Source: Toxonevra muliebris
Taxonomy: Eukaryota > Arthropoda > Insecta > Diptera > Pallopteridae
DNA length: 64,000 nt
Assembly (NCBI GenBank): GCA_963691655.1
Contig: OY829326.1
Location: 39,769,989-39,833,988, forward strand
Reading direction: 5' to 3'
The translations under genes and the position numbers were made by a program. How positions within the stretch are numbered: position 1 is the first letter of the stretch; each line of letters starts with the position of its first letter. The notes under the pieces were generated by a model. It was not told the DNA's origin and did no database searches. It was given only the letters and a program-made list of their open reading frames with translations. Below, in pieces: positions 23,333-34,690 of the stretch.

Positions 23333-23640
23333 AAAGTTGATGAGCAATGAGGAGAGGCTGCTGGGAGCATTCAATAGGAAGTTACTTCTACAAGATCTAT
23401 GGTCAAATATGTGTGGACAAAGTGTATAAGTACAGATAAAACGCCAAAACTGACATATTCAAGCACGTAAAAATAAAGCGGCTTCACTCGCTGGGTCAAT
23501 TTGAATGAAAAGAAGAAAATCCTCCCGCTGGAAAAGCATATTACTCGACACACAGTGATGGAACGATTGATTATATGAGGAGTGAATGAAAGAAGGAGTT
23601 CCCCTGAAGAGAAAAAGTTGTTTGGTTTGGTAGTATGTGG
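23333..23640 (+). pseudogene. LINE-E: C-terminal end of an RTE-like LINE
   Basis: From about 23333, 'SNEERLLGAFNRKLLLQDLW' resembles the 'xERKLxxFERKVLRxIxGP' block after the RT domain in RTE/BovB-like and related LINEs. After a frameshift 'NAKTDIFKHVKIKRLHSLGQFE' (about 23440-23505) matches 'NxELxxLYxxxxIxxRIKxxRLRWLGHVxRM'. A further frameshift gives 'ENPPAGKAYYST', like 'DExPAKKVxxx'. It is badly decayed with several stops. It belongs to a different lineage from the RNase H-type LINEs in this window. The clade call is from recall only. Confidence 0.55.
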
Positions 23641-23713
23641 TAGAATCTTTGAGATATGGCCTTGAGAAGGTGTTAATATAAAAAGGACATGTATTTTTAG
23701 TATATTTTTAAGT

Positions 23714-24139
23714 GGAAATATAATTTTGACTCGCGCTCACGCATGCTCAAGGATTTGAAAATACAACTCACGCACATTCACGCATGCAGGCATTTTTCAA
23801 TAAAAAATTCACGCATGGTCGCGCACGCAGTCTTTTTATTGTTTGATTTTAATTTATGTAAATAAAATGCTTATATAATTAATATGCATTTACTATATGT
23901 TACATGGTGATGCCAGATTTGGAATTTGCAAGATTCTAGGTGAAGAAAAACACAGAGTTGATTTTTTAAGCACCAAAATTAAGTATTTCAGAAATTATAA
24001 ATTATAACGTTATGTTCACGTCGAAATTATTTGCGTCGCTCACGCATGTTCACGTAGATATTATGAAAATCAAATCCCGCTCACGATTGCTCACATGAAA
24101 ATTAGTTCACGTCCATTCATGTCACGAGCCTATCTCTAG
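23714..24139. mobile_element. hAT-type MITE, 426 bp, filled with CACGCATG/TTCACG words
   Basis: An exact 8-bp direct repeat TTTTAAGT flanks the element at 23706-23713 and 24140-24147. The right end, read inward, begins CTAGAGATAGGCTCGTGAC, typical of hAT TAGRGATGGGC-like ends. The left end is poorly conserved. The interior holds many degenerate CTCACGCATG, GTTCACGT and CACGCAC words in both halves. No coding capacity. Confidence 0.68.
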
Positions 24140-24147
24140 TTTTAAGT

Positions 24148-27100
24148 ACAAGAAACGAGGTGCAGAGTGGGTTTAGGGGGGTTTTGAAAGTCAGTCGAGA
24201 AATCCATTTTTGATATATATATTTTTCCCTACAACATCCTCTAGAAGGTGCCACGGAACAATTCTTTTCAATTAGCAGTAAATGAAATAGACGGCAGACC
24301 ACTTGCTTAGTGTCTGCCCCGCTTTCTGTCTTACGAGAGTTAACATATTTGGCATGAGCACCTGAGTTCTTTGACACCGCAGGATCTGCTCAGGTTTATT
24401 AATAAATTTGGTAGATTAGAAATGAAAATTCATTATCAAGGCAAAAAATTTAACACCATTCTTGCCGATTTTTGTTGGTGACTGAAAAGAGACATGGAAA
24501 AAGAAACCGATAATGAAATGGGGGCAGATGACGAGAATTTTGTTCCACTGTCTGATACAGCAGACAATTCTGAACCTGATGGTTCAACCGAGAATAGCAA
24601 CAAAAAGACGCAAAAATCAATAAAGTTATTTTGATTTTGAATCAAAAACACTCTTTTTTTTTTCTTTCTAAGAAATCCCTGATTGCCTTTGTTAATCATT
24701 TTGATGCAAAAAATCTAAAAAAAAATTCAGTGGCGACCTTAGTGTAGGTCGTAGGGAAAAATAAACATCAAAAGTGAATTTCTCGACCCACAAAATACAC
24801 TATATCCTTATTGTAATGTCACCTTCTCGAGATCATATCTTTAATAATTTACCACTTTCTACCAAACCAAATATCACTCCCTATTTAGAGGAATGTCCCC
24901 CTTCATTTTATATTTTTTTTTGGTTTACTTTGATGCTAGCTCTGAGATATCTAAATGTTTTCTTTGTCACCGATTTTAAAACTGTATTTCGATAGCGGTT
25001 TAAATGTCATATTTTTTGGAAAATTTCAGACTGTGGGGCGCCTTTAACTGCGATTTCTAAAAAAAAGATAAGAAAATAAGTATAGCCCCATATTTTTCTA
25101 TTTCAAATAGGCGTGATCAGTGGTGAATTTTTGGGCGGAAGGTCCCCATGGTTTGGCTTCTTGATTTATTTTATAATCCTTTTGTAGTATTCTGAGTACA
25201 ATTTTTAAAATGTTGTTCCTTTGTTTATTTATTAGAGACGTTTTTAATTCAGTATAAGTAGATCTGATAAAAAAATGAGGGAGGGTAGAAACTGGTTGAC
25301 TTTTATGATTTTTGAAATTTTACTTTCCACCACGACAGCACTTGAGTATTTACTTTTACCAGAAATCCTCCATAGGGCGGAGATTTTCATTTCGGTTTTT
25401 TGATCATAAATCACTGCTGCAATATTTAAAATAATTTTGTCTATAACGAATGAAGACATACATATTTACAACATTGTTGTAAGAATGCGTGTAGTCTTGC
25501 AAATATGCATACTTACATATGTATGTATGTATGTTTATTTAAATTTAATTAAAGTATATTTTACTTTATGAAAACTCGTTTTTGTTTTTGTCGTTATTGA
25601 TAAATACTACCAAAAAATTTTAAAATACTATAAAGTTCTCTACTTAGTTTTTTGCATGCTCTCACACACTGTACGCTAAAACTTTTGCCTTTTGGCATAA
25701 CTACCCGTGTGCTCGTTACATTCGGTATGTATAAACTTTGTTGAATACTTAGATATACATTTTGTTTGTCCTCTTTCGATACAACAAACAAAAAAAAAGT
25801 ACAAAAACTTCGAAATGTATGTAAACAACAAGGAAACTGAGACGACCCAATGTCTGCGTTTGCGTCTGCTGCTATTCTTCGCTTGCTGGTACCTACACAC
25901 ATACATACATACACACATAGTTATTGCTGACTAATGCTACATAAAGATTGTAGTATGTTGCTATCGTTTTTCCCAGTTGTATCGTTTTTAAACAAAGTTT
26001 TTAAGTCAACACTTAATTTTTATTGTCAACATTATGTAAAATATTGCATGTGCAATTAAAAGTTTTATTCTCTGTGTTTGTGTGTGTGTGTGTATTTTTG
26101 GTTTATTCTTGTGTATGTGTGCTCGTGTGAATGTTTTCAATTTGATAGTATTTTGTTATTGAAAATTTATTATTTTGACAAATTTATGTAAACAAGAATG
26201 TGTTTATGTGATTAAATATATGTACACACCAGCGGAACCCGATATTTCCGAAGGGGGGTTTTATTATTTTTCGTCTTTTCCAAAATTTTTTTAATTACGA
26301 CTAACGATGAAAATGTATGGAATTTTTCTTTGTAAGTTGGGGGGGGCGGGGGGTAGGAATTATCCCAAATCCCCCCCTTAGGTGTAAGCACATATGTATG
26401 CATTGTTTTTGTTTTGAAATAATAATCCCTAAAGTGGGTCGCCTTCAACTCTTACTCTCTGCACACTGGAATAATTGAAGTCTATTTTGTAATTTAGCAA
26501 ATATTTTTGGTATTTGCATATTTTGATCAAGTTTAAAACTTTTGTTGAATAATCCGTTTACCAAAAATTCATAAGTAATTAATTTTAATAAAATATTTTT
26601 CAAATTTTAAATAGTGATAACTGGCAAAGTTTCAACAACAACAATCTGCTTTATAATTTGAATCCTTATAGCGATTCTACATTCAAAAAATCAATATTTA
26701 AACTGGCTTGACAAATATCATTGCAAAAAAATCTATTAGCTTTCATTTATTATTTACTTCCATTGACTTTGAAATGCGACCGCATTATTTCTTTGCCTTG
26801 TTAAAGATAATTCAAATTAAATTTGTTTACAGTCTGCAAAAACTTTATTTTTTTTTTGTTACTTTAAAAATTCAATTTACTATGACAACAAGTAAAAAAT
26901 AAACAATTAATTTCAATTTGCATATGAGCAAAAATTTTTATACAAATTCCAAGAAAAATTGTTTGACTAAATTGACACATCAAACAAATCAGTATCAATA
27001 AACATCAATCAATCATAAAAACACACATAAAATACACGCACACACACTCACAAACACATATTCTTATGAGACAGCTAATTGATAACAAATAATTTCAACA

Positions 27101-28399
27101 CACGCACACACATGTACATATTTATATATATACATACGCATGAAGGAGGCTCCTTAAGTACTTATCAAAAGAGAGAAATAAAAATGATATTTGACACTGT
27201 GTTTAACCTTTCGACATTAAATAATTAAAATAGCACATAAATCACACACACATTTAATATATACATATACACTCGTTTAATCAACACATCACGCACACAA
27301 TAAAAGCTTTTTTTTTTTGCTTTTTTTACGACAATAGCACGAATATTATCGGATATCCTTAAATAATTACCAGCAATTAAGGAATATCCGCGTGTGTACT
27401 ATGAGTGTGTTCAACGAGTATCTTTCATTTTAATCTATGAGAACGTTAAGTGAATATGTATGTATGTGTGAGTGTTTTAATAGCAATTTCAAATATAAGT
27501 GCTTTAAAAAAAAAAAAAATCAGGAAAAAAGAATAAAATAAGAAGTTTATACCCACATACTTTCTTTTCCTTTACGTCATTAATTCTTAAGATATTTCCG
27601 TATCTAATTTGTTACCGAAGGAAAAAATTAAAGAAAGAAAGTCTAAATATTTAATTGCGTCAAAATAACTTCAACTTCCACACTTTACACACACACCCTT
27701 ACACACATTCATAAAATACAAACCGCAGTCACGGAGCAGCCGTAGAAGGCGAAACAATAGCAACAACAATTGCTTGTTGTAGGAAAATAATGTAAATTTC
27801 AAAGTGTACGGAACAATGAAAAATTACATTGTTCTACAGAATTTATTAAAAGTTTTTTATTTTATTACCATTTTTACGAACTCCGAGATTCCTGGTCTCT
27901 GGTTGCTAAAGAAAGAGAGAAAAAACCACAAACTCCCAGGCAGCAGACCAAACTTCACATCTTAAGCTATGTGCTTACTGAAACTACAACAAACAATTAA
28001 AACTAACTGATGAATTGATTAGATCCCTTTTGGGCCCCCATACAATTTTATCAATATTAGTGCTTGAGTCATTATAGGTGAGGGGGCTTCAAGGTGGGCA
28101 CTCACCTTTTGAACGACTGTGGAGCCCAAATGGTTTGAAAAAATGTCTAAATTTCGATTTTCAAAAAAACTTTTGTATAAAAAAATGAAATTACTAATAT
28201 AAAATCAGTCTGATTCATCTGAACTACACTGGGCCATCCTATATGTATATTTCTTCTAAACTAAAGAACTTTTAAATGGTTTATTATATTAGATTTATGT
28301 GAAACCTGAATATATTTCGTATATTGTAGTTGTTTGTCTATCATTAGGCTAGTTCCGAGTGAAATTAGACCTAGTTCACGAATCTCATCTTCTGCCTAA
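24148..28399. other. Non-coding AT-rich stretch
   Basis: Microsatellites only: TATG (about 25519-25532), CATA (25900-25912), GT (26079-26093) and a G-rich patch (26341-26356). No gene was recognised. Confidence 0.5.
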
Positions 28400-28905
28400 A
28401 TTTATAGCATTTATGCAATTGACTTGAAATCCCCAATTGACTCCAAATGACTCCAAGTGGCTCCAATTGACATCAAATTCTCAATTGACTCCAAATGACT
28501 TCAACTCACTCCAATTGACTTCAAAATCCCAATTGACTCCAAAAGACTTCAAGTGACTCCAATTGACTTCAAATTGCAATTGAATCCAAAGGACTGAATT
28601 TGAGTTCATGGGTATTTAAGTGGCTTCAAGTGACTTCAAGTGACTCCAAGTGACTTCAAAGCAGTCATGAATTTTGAGTCATAAGATTTGAAGTCTCATG
28701 AGTTAAAAAAAAAAAATATTGTGTTCCCTTGACTCTAACAAAGACTTTTCTAAATGAATAACCAATCGGCGACTCCAAAGGCTTCCAACTGCATTTTTTA
28801 TTCTGAAGTCAAATAAGTTATTCAGTAACTGCAATCATGAATTGTCGGTTATTAACTGTGACTTCAGGGTATTGCAATTAAATTGATTGCATTATTTTAC
28901 AGCTC
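28400..28905. repeat. Degenerate TGACTCCAA word repeat, hAT-like right end
   Basis: From about 28420 to 28690 the sequence is mostly imperfect copies of a roughly ten-base word (TGACTCCAAG, TGACTTCAAA, CAATTGACTC). The segment's right edge, read inward, is CAGAGCTGTAAAATAATGC (ending about 28905), like a hAT terminus. No left terminus or target-site duplication was found. Confidence 0.6.
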
Positions 28906-30213
28906 TGTTAACTCTCTAGAGAAAGTTGATACAGAGTGGATTTGTATAAAGCCATGAAGGCGATTGACAAATATTCTCCTACGTCTGGAGATAAAGAATG
29001 TTGGGCATCCTAGCAGATTTAATGACATGTTAGCCACAATATAACCAACAAGTATATCATTGGCGATCCATCTTGTTTTGAAGAGAAAACTGACATTATA
29101 CAACTTTCGTCAGAAGAAGGTGACACCTGCTGGGTAGTGATGCTTTAAGAATGAGTTTTACTTATTAATTTCCCTTGCCTGACTTTTTAGACTGCTTAAA
29201 GAAGGTAAAAAAAACCTAAGAAGGGGGAGGGGAAAAATGTTGATTTCTTTCTCCACTTTTTAAATTTTTATTAATCTTATTTCTCGTACTTTCTTTAATC
29301 AATTTAAAATTTTCTTTTCTTTAATCTGAGAAAATTTCACTGGTTCAATGGACTGAATGCTATAGAAACCCTATGATCATCCTTCAACTCTAACTTAAAT
29401 CACAGTTCTTAATGGCAACATAAAGTATTCCTATTATTGATTTTAAATGCAAATTCAATTACACGTAAATGTATTAGGCATGCGCTGGTTTTTTCATGCT
29501 GACTAGTGTTAAATCGAGATAAATAGAACCAAGTTACATAGATTCACATTGCGGTAGACACATGAACTTGACTAAGAGTGCACTACAATTAAAATGAGAA
29601 AACTTCGTGAGAGAATGAAAAAAAAAAACATAAAAATAATAATAATAAAAAAAAAAAAATTCCAAAATTCCCCAAGCGGAACTGGCAATTACATACATAC
29701 ATACACCATAGCTCAAGTTGGTATTTGTGGTGGCAGTGGTGAATGGTGATTGAAACCTAGGCCAACAAGATGAACTAACAAAAGTTGAGAAAAATATACT
29801 AAAAAATAAAAGAAAAAAAAAGAACATGGAGCGAACGAAGGTGAACAATTGTGAACAATTTAATCGTACGGCAACAAAAGAATTACATTTAAAATAGTGA
29901 GAAGAAAAAGGTTTATGTTGCTGCGTCTGCTGCTGCTGCTTCGACGTCTACGTTCGTTTTCTACTCGAACGCACGTTTCCACACTTGCCAGGCAGGCAAC
30001 CAGACAGTCAACCAATCTAACCATGTAGAATATGTTAAGCTTATACGCTTGCTGGCTTACTGCATACACACACACACACACATACAAATACATATGAACA
30101 TTCACATGCATGCATGTATGTATGTCGTAATAATTGCAGTCAGTTACGTTGCGCATTAAGCCAAAGGTATTTTATATGAATAGTAGTTAGTAGTATGTAG
30201 TAGAAAAAAAAGT
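28906..30213. other. Non-coding AT-rich stretch
   Basis: A and T runs, an AAT tract (about 29636-29648), a CTG tract (29928-29940) and a CA tract (30065-30082). No feature beyond simple repeats. Confidence 0.5.
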
Positions 30214-30221
30214 GTAGTAGA

Positions 30222-30593
30222 GGAGGGGTGTTATGAGGCCATATGCATTAACGCCATAATGGCCATATCGCAAATATCGCAAATATGGCGTTATTTCCAA
30301 ATCAAAAGTGCAATAAAGGAAATAACGCCATATTTGCGATATGACTTTATTTCACTCCGAAATGACAATAACGCCATAATGGCATTATTGCACATTTTAA
30401 AAGAAAACTGCAAAATAATGCGTAAAAAATTTGTTTATTTTTCACTTGATTTTAAAATTTGCAAGAAGTAAAACGCCGTTACTTTCAAAAACAACAAGCA
30501 AACGAAATGAACGGAAATATCGCAAATATGGCGTTATTTCTAGATTAAAAGTGCAATAAACACTTAATGCATATGGCCTTATAACGCCCCTCC
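30222..30593. mobile_element. MITE with 8-bp target duplication (hAT-like), 372 bp
   Basis: The 8-bp duplication GTAGTAGA lies at 30214-30221 and 30594-30601. Terminal inverted repeats of about 30 bp have two mismatches: left GGAGGGGTGTTATGAGGCC, right read inward GGAGGGGCGTTATAAGGCC, both continuing ATATGCATTAA. The interior is built from repeats of a word close to GCAAATATGGCGTTATTT in both orientations, including a perfect 25-bp hairpin. No coding capacity. An 8-bp duplication suggests hAT or P. Confidence 0.86.
30274..30342. repeat. Perfect 25-bp hairpin inside the MITE
   Basis: Arm 30274-30298 (beginning ATATCGCAAATATGGCG) is exactly complementary to 30318-30342 across a 19-base spacer. 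A third copy of the same word, in the left-arm orientation, lies near 30517-30541 in the same element. Confidence 0.95.
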
Positions 30594-30601
30594 GTAGTAG
30601 A

Positions 30602-31599
30602 ACACTTAAGCCCATGCAGCAAAGTAGCAGCAGCAGTAGCAACCGCGATGGTTAAAAGAAAAAACCAACTTCAAGGTGACAATTTGAAACTCCAACACAC
30701 GCTCATATCCGGTACCTGCAATGTAAGTGAATGTATACACACTTAGCACTAGACAACTGGACAGACGGACTGAAATGTGTGGACGGAGGTTAACAAAAAA
30801 AACTTAGACATACTAATTGCAGCACGATTTGTAATTAAGATGCGGCACACAATGTTCATTCATGAGGGATTTAAAGTTGACCAAGTTTTTAAGAGAGTTA
30901 CTTTGTTTTTTTTCTTCTGCTCTCTGCTCATTGTTTTTGCCGTTTTGTTTGTATTAAGTTCAATGAAAACTTTTTAATTGTTCTTAATTCATTTAAACAT
31001 TTTTACTAATACACAAACACACACACACACACATACACATTCACTGGCAAAAACTTATGCAGCAGTTCAGCCACAACAAAAAGAACAAGATTAACTTGGG
31101 ATTTCATTATTATAATTTGAGAAATGAGAAAGTTTTTCTTTCTTTCATTTTTTCTGTGCTCTTCACGTTTTTTCAGTTTGCAAATCTTTATTTTCATGCA
31201 TATTTTTAGTAATAGTTATATGTATGTAGTAGGTATATTATTTTTCTCGCTTAGGAAAAACCACATAGTTATTTACCCGAGTATATTGAATTTCATTGTT
31301 CATTATGCAGTAGGGCTTTAATTTTATATGAATGAATGAGCTGAGTAAATGTAATGCGTAGTGAAAGGTTCAATAGAAAAAATTTGCAAAGCATAGAAAA
31401 TCAGCTACACATCTAATACTGATACTTATAGTATATCATTAGAAAATCAAGTAGCTGCGGCTTTCCCAAGTGAGTCTGAATAGTTTTATTGATTGATTTT
31501 CACAATCTGACATTATTATTATATCAGTTTTCTGTTTTGAAAAAACTTAAATCTAATGGATTTTTTAAGATTTGTACAACGTGCTGATTTTACTAAATT
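30602..31599. other. Non-coding AT-rich stretch
   Basis: A CA tract at about 31016-31033. Nothing else recognised. Confidence 0.5.
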
Positions 31600-31890
31600 A
31601 TAGGATAAATATCAGACTCAATATCGACCAAAGCCCAGACCTAGACCAAAAACTAGTGCAAAAATTTTATCAATGTTCACACCAAAAATACAGGCCAAAA
31701 ATTAAAAGATAACTGGAACAAAATTGAGACCAAAATTCAAAACCAAAATCGGATAGAAATTTAGACGGGAATTTCGACCAAATTTCAAACTAAAATTCAA
31801 ACACTTTTTTTCAGATTGAAGTTCAAAACAAGAAAAGGACCAAATTCAGATAGAAAATCTAGATCAAAATGAGACCAAATTCAGACCAGC
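31600..31890. repeat. Degenerate CAGACCAAAA-type word repeat, locus 2
   Basis: Imperfect, irregularly spaced words such as 'gagaccaaaattcaaaacc' and 'gaccaaattcagatag'. It matches the word at 9780-10125 and 32310-32720. Confidence 0.68.
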
Positions 31891-32309
31891 TCTTCTTTCA
31901 AGCATATAGCTTCATATATGTGACCTATGACTTGTCTAACGGATTTATATTGTTAAATTATCTATTTTGAGAAAACAATTTGAAGGAAATTTTGATTTCC
32001 TTTAAGAAAACTTTTTGGTGAAAGAATTTCAGTCATTTTTGATCGAAACAAAAACCAAAAAAAAAAAAAAATGTTAAATTAACATAACGGTTGATTTAGA
32101 TAGTACTTCAAACGAATTTTAAAAATATATATTCATATCACTATTGATATCGACCTGGTGGTAAATGAGTTTACCATCTCACAACTTCAGAACCAAGCAC
32201 TCCATTTTTAAGAAAATTTAAATATAAATTAATTTGACAAAGAAACCAAAGAAAGGCATTTTAAATTTCAACGAGATCCGTACACGCTTTCGGGTACCGG
32301 GGAACAACC

Positions 32310-32720
32310 AGTTAAAAAAAAAACAATGTTCAGACAACGAATAGGACCACCAAAATTCTAACAAAAATCGACCAAAATGAGGTCAAGTTCAGATCAAAAC
32401 TCGTTTAGTCTGAATTCAAATTCAGACTGAATTCAAACCAAAATCAGTTTAAAATTCATTCCAAAATTAAAAAAAAAAATTTAAACCACAACTCAGATTA
32501 ATATCTAAACAAAACTTTAGGCCAAAAGAACGCCAAATACCGAACGAAAGCAACCCAAAATTTAGATTAAAAAAAAGTGGGTATATCTGATAAATATTCA
32601 CAACAAAAAATGTTTACCCAAATTAAACAATAACTAGACCCAAATTCCAGATTAAAACTGAGGCTAAAAAGACGCCAAATGCAAATTAAAAGCAAACCAA
32701 AATTTAGACCAGAAATCAGA
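32310..32720. repeat. Degenerate CAGACCAAAA-type word repeat, locus 3
   Basis: Words such as 'tcagactgaattcaaaccaa' and 'gaccagaaatcagatcgaaa' fill the segment in the same orientation as locus 2. About 420 bases without the word separate the two. Confidence 0.66.
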
Positions 32721-32790
32721 TCGAAATCACTATTTACTATAAATATACTGCCTTTCGCATATATTTGGTAAATAAATATTGTCATGATTT

Positions 32791-32810
32791 GGGGGGGGGG
32801 GGGGGGGGGG
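32791..32810 (+). repeat. Run of 20 G
   Basis: Uninterrupted G homopolymer, rare in so AT-rich a region. It could form a G-quadruplex, and its assembled length may be wrong. Confidence 0.95.
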
Positions 32811-33459
32811 TTTAGTGGCTTCAGGCCATAAAGAAGCTAGGATCTCCATCTTGAATTTCTAAATCGGATATTGTAAGCCGAAATTCTCAAATTTTGCCTT
32901 GGCTTCCATAGTTGTATGAATCAATCATTACCGAAAACATTTGGGGGTATCTTCAACGTAAAGGAAACAACTATAAAAAACAGTATAATTTTAACGATGG
33001 TCTTAATATTGAAACTAGAACTTACTGGAGAGAGATATCCTTCAATTTAAGATAACTTTATTAGAGTATTTTTTCAATTAATTTACAACACATTTCAGAA
33101 ATTCATGTATTGATGTGTTAACAAATAGAGATATTACACTTCTTCATACTAAAAACTAAATTTTATGCTCCTAATAAAATATTACAAATTAACACTATGC
33201 GACAAAAATTTGGATGACAAAAATCAAGATGTTTGAAGTCGAACCGTTTGGCGCTTCGTTATTTTCTTAAAATTCGATTTGTTTTGCTATTTTCGGTCCT
33301 TAAAATCATTTAGCACACGCTAATCATCTTGTAATTTTGCACACTTATTTTCAAAAGAAAGCAGTTTAAGAATCTCTAACCAGAATTGGACAATTCAAAA
33401 TGGCGAATCAATATTTCGACCACATGTAAATTTAAGGTTAAATTTTTAAATCAATTTTT
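32811..33459. other. Non-coding AT-rich stretch
   Basis: No gene or element recognised. Confidence 0.5.
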
Positions 33460-33735
33460 AAAATTCTAATTGTTAGTCAATTACCATAAAATTTCGCATA
33501 CTAATAACATATTAACAAAATATTGGTATATTAACCCACTGGCGCCCTCATTTTGTTTTAACTTAAACTTTCTGATTTTCCGATTCAAATCTTACAATCA
33601 TTTTTGAGTTACTTTCTATCTGCCAATTACAAAGAAATTTTATGTACTGATAACTTATCGATTGCAACATAATGACGTACTAATACATTAACCCATTGGC
33701 GCTCCCAGTTTAATTAATTAGTTCGAGTTCGCTAT
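33460..33735. repeat. Two degenerate tandem copies, period about 157 bp, each with TTAACCC end
   Basis: TTAACCCACTGGCGCCCTC at 33531 and TTAACCCATTGGCGCTCCC at 33688 are in the same orientation. The sequence before each also matches loosely ('accataaaatttcgcatact' versus 'aaagaaattttatgtactg'). TTAA-CCC is the shape of a piggyBac end, but no inverted partner is visible. Confidence 0.6.
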
Positions 33736-34109
33736 AATTTTGGAACATCTAAATACGAAAGTCTTTCGAACAACGTTTGATATTTTTTGCTTATTCTAGT
33801 GATCATTTTTATTTCTCAAACTAATATAAAATAAAATAGAGTCTCACAATAAAAAAGACCCGATGTATTTCTTTGGATTCATGCCGAAGTTATTCAGCTT
33901 TGAACATATTGAGTACTAAGTGCGCTATAATTTTGAACAGTACTTTTGAGGGAACTGTCAGAAAAATTTAATTTAAATTCGACAAAAAAATATTACAACG
34001 CTCTGGAAATTTACACAATCAGTTCTAAACTATTTTGGGGATATCGGTTAAAAATCAAACTTTTCTTGTATGGACTCAGAACCACTGAGGAGTATAGGAA
34101 AGAGTTTAA

Positions 34110-34307
34110 CCTCTTCGCTCTTCAAGGTCATGTTTTTACAAATTTTTTAATTTTTTTTTTGTTTTAAACTCTAATGAATTACAATGTTTGTTCATTCTCC
34201 TAATTGTGTTAGAATTTGACAAAAATAATTACAATAAATAAGAAAAATTAAGAAATACGAAAAAGCTTTAGTGCATATATCATATGTGTACTGCTTCGGC
34301 GAAGTGG
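34110..34307. mobile_element. Possible piggyBac-type MITE, 198 bp, TTAA flanks
   Basis: TTAA lies at 34106-34109 and 34308-34311. Left end CCTCTTCGCTCTTCAAGG; right end read inward CCACTTCGCCGAAGCAGT. Only the first ten bases match well (nine of ten), then similarity fades. No coding capacity. Confidence 0.55.
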
Positions 34308-34435
34308 TTAATCTGGACAAAAAAACTCTAAAATAGTAAAGCTCAGGAATACAACCATAGAAAGCAAAAGATCTACTGAATAATATAAATTTTTTGTCGA
34401 GATGTTATGGTTCTGCTTTAACCAATGCAAGTTTA

Positions 34436-34680
34436 GAATTAGTAAATTGATTGGTTTTCTAATAGAACATTGCAAGCTCAACTTGGAAGATGGGGATTAT
34501 TGCGGATGGAACACGAATATTACAACTAAACAGTTGATCACAGATGTACAAGTGTTTAGTGATCACGTTTAAGCCACGTATGCAGACTTTTCTAAACAAG
34601 TTATTGAGGTGGATTCTATGAATTTTGTCCCACAAAGAACATTGAAGTCATACATATCAGGCAATGGCATCATGAGATAT
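34436..34680 (+). pseudogene. LINE-F: possible LINE C-terminal fragment
   Basis: 'LIGFLIEHCKLN' at about 34448-34485 resembles the LxGxxTGHCxLN block upstream of the C-terminal Cys/His motif of LINE ORF2 proteins. After one frameshift 'KMGIIADGT' fits the 'RMGIxxDxxCRxC' part. The downstream 'FVPQRTLKSYI' may match the last helix. Cys residues are lost. The match is short and weak. Confidence 0.33.
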
Positions 34681-34690
34681 CAAAAAGCAA

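Noticed and set aside
28420..28690. CRISPR-like regular repeats
   Set aside because: The words are degenerate, about ten bases long and without unique spacers; the host is a fly.
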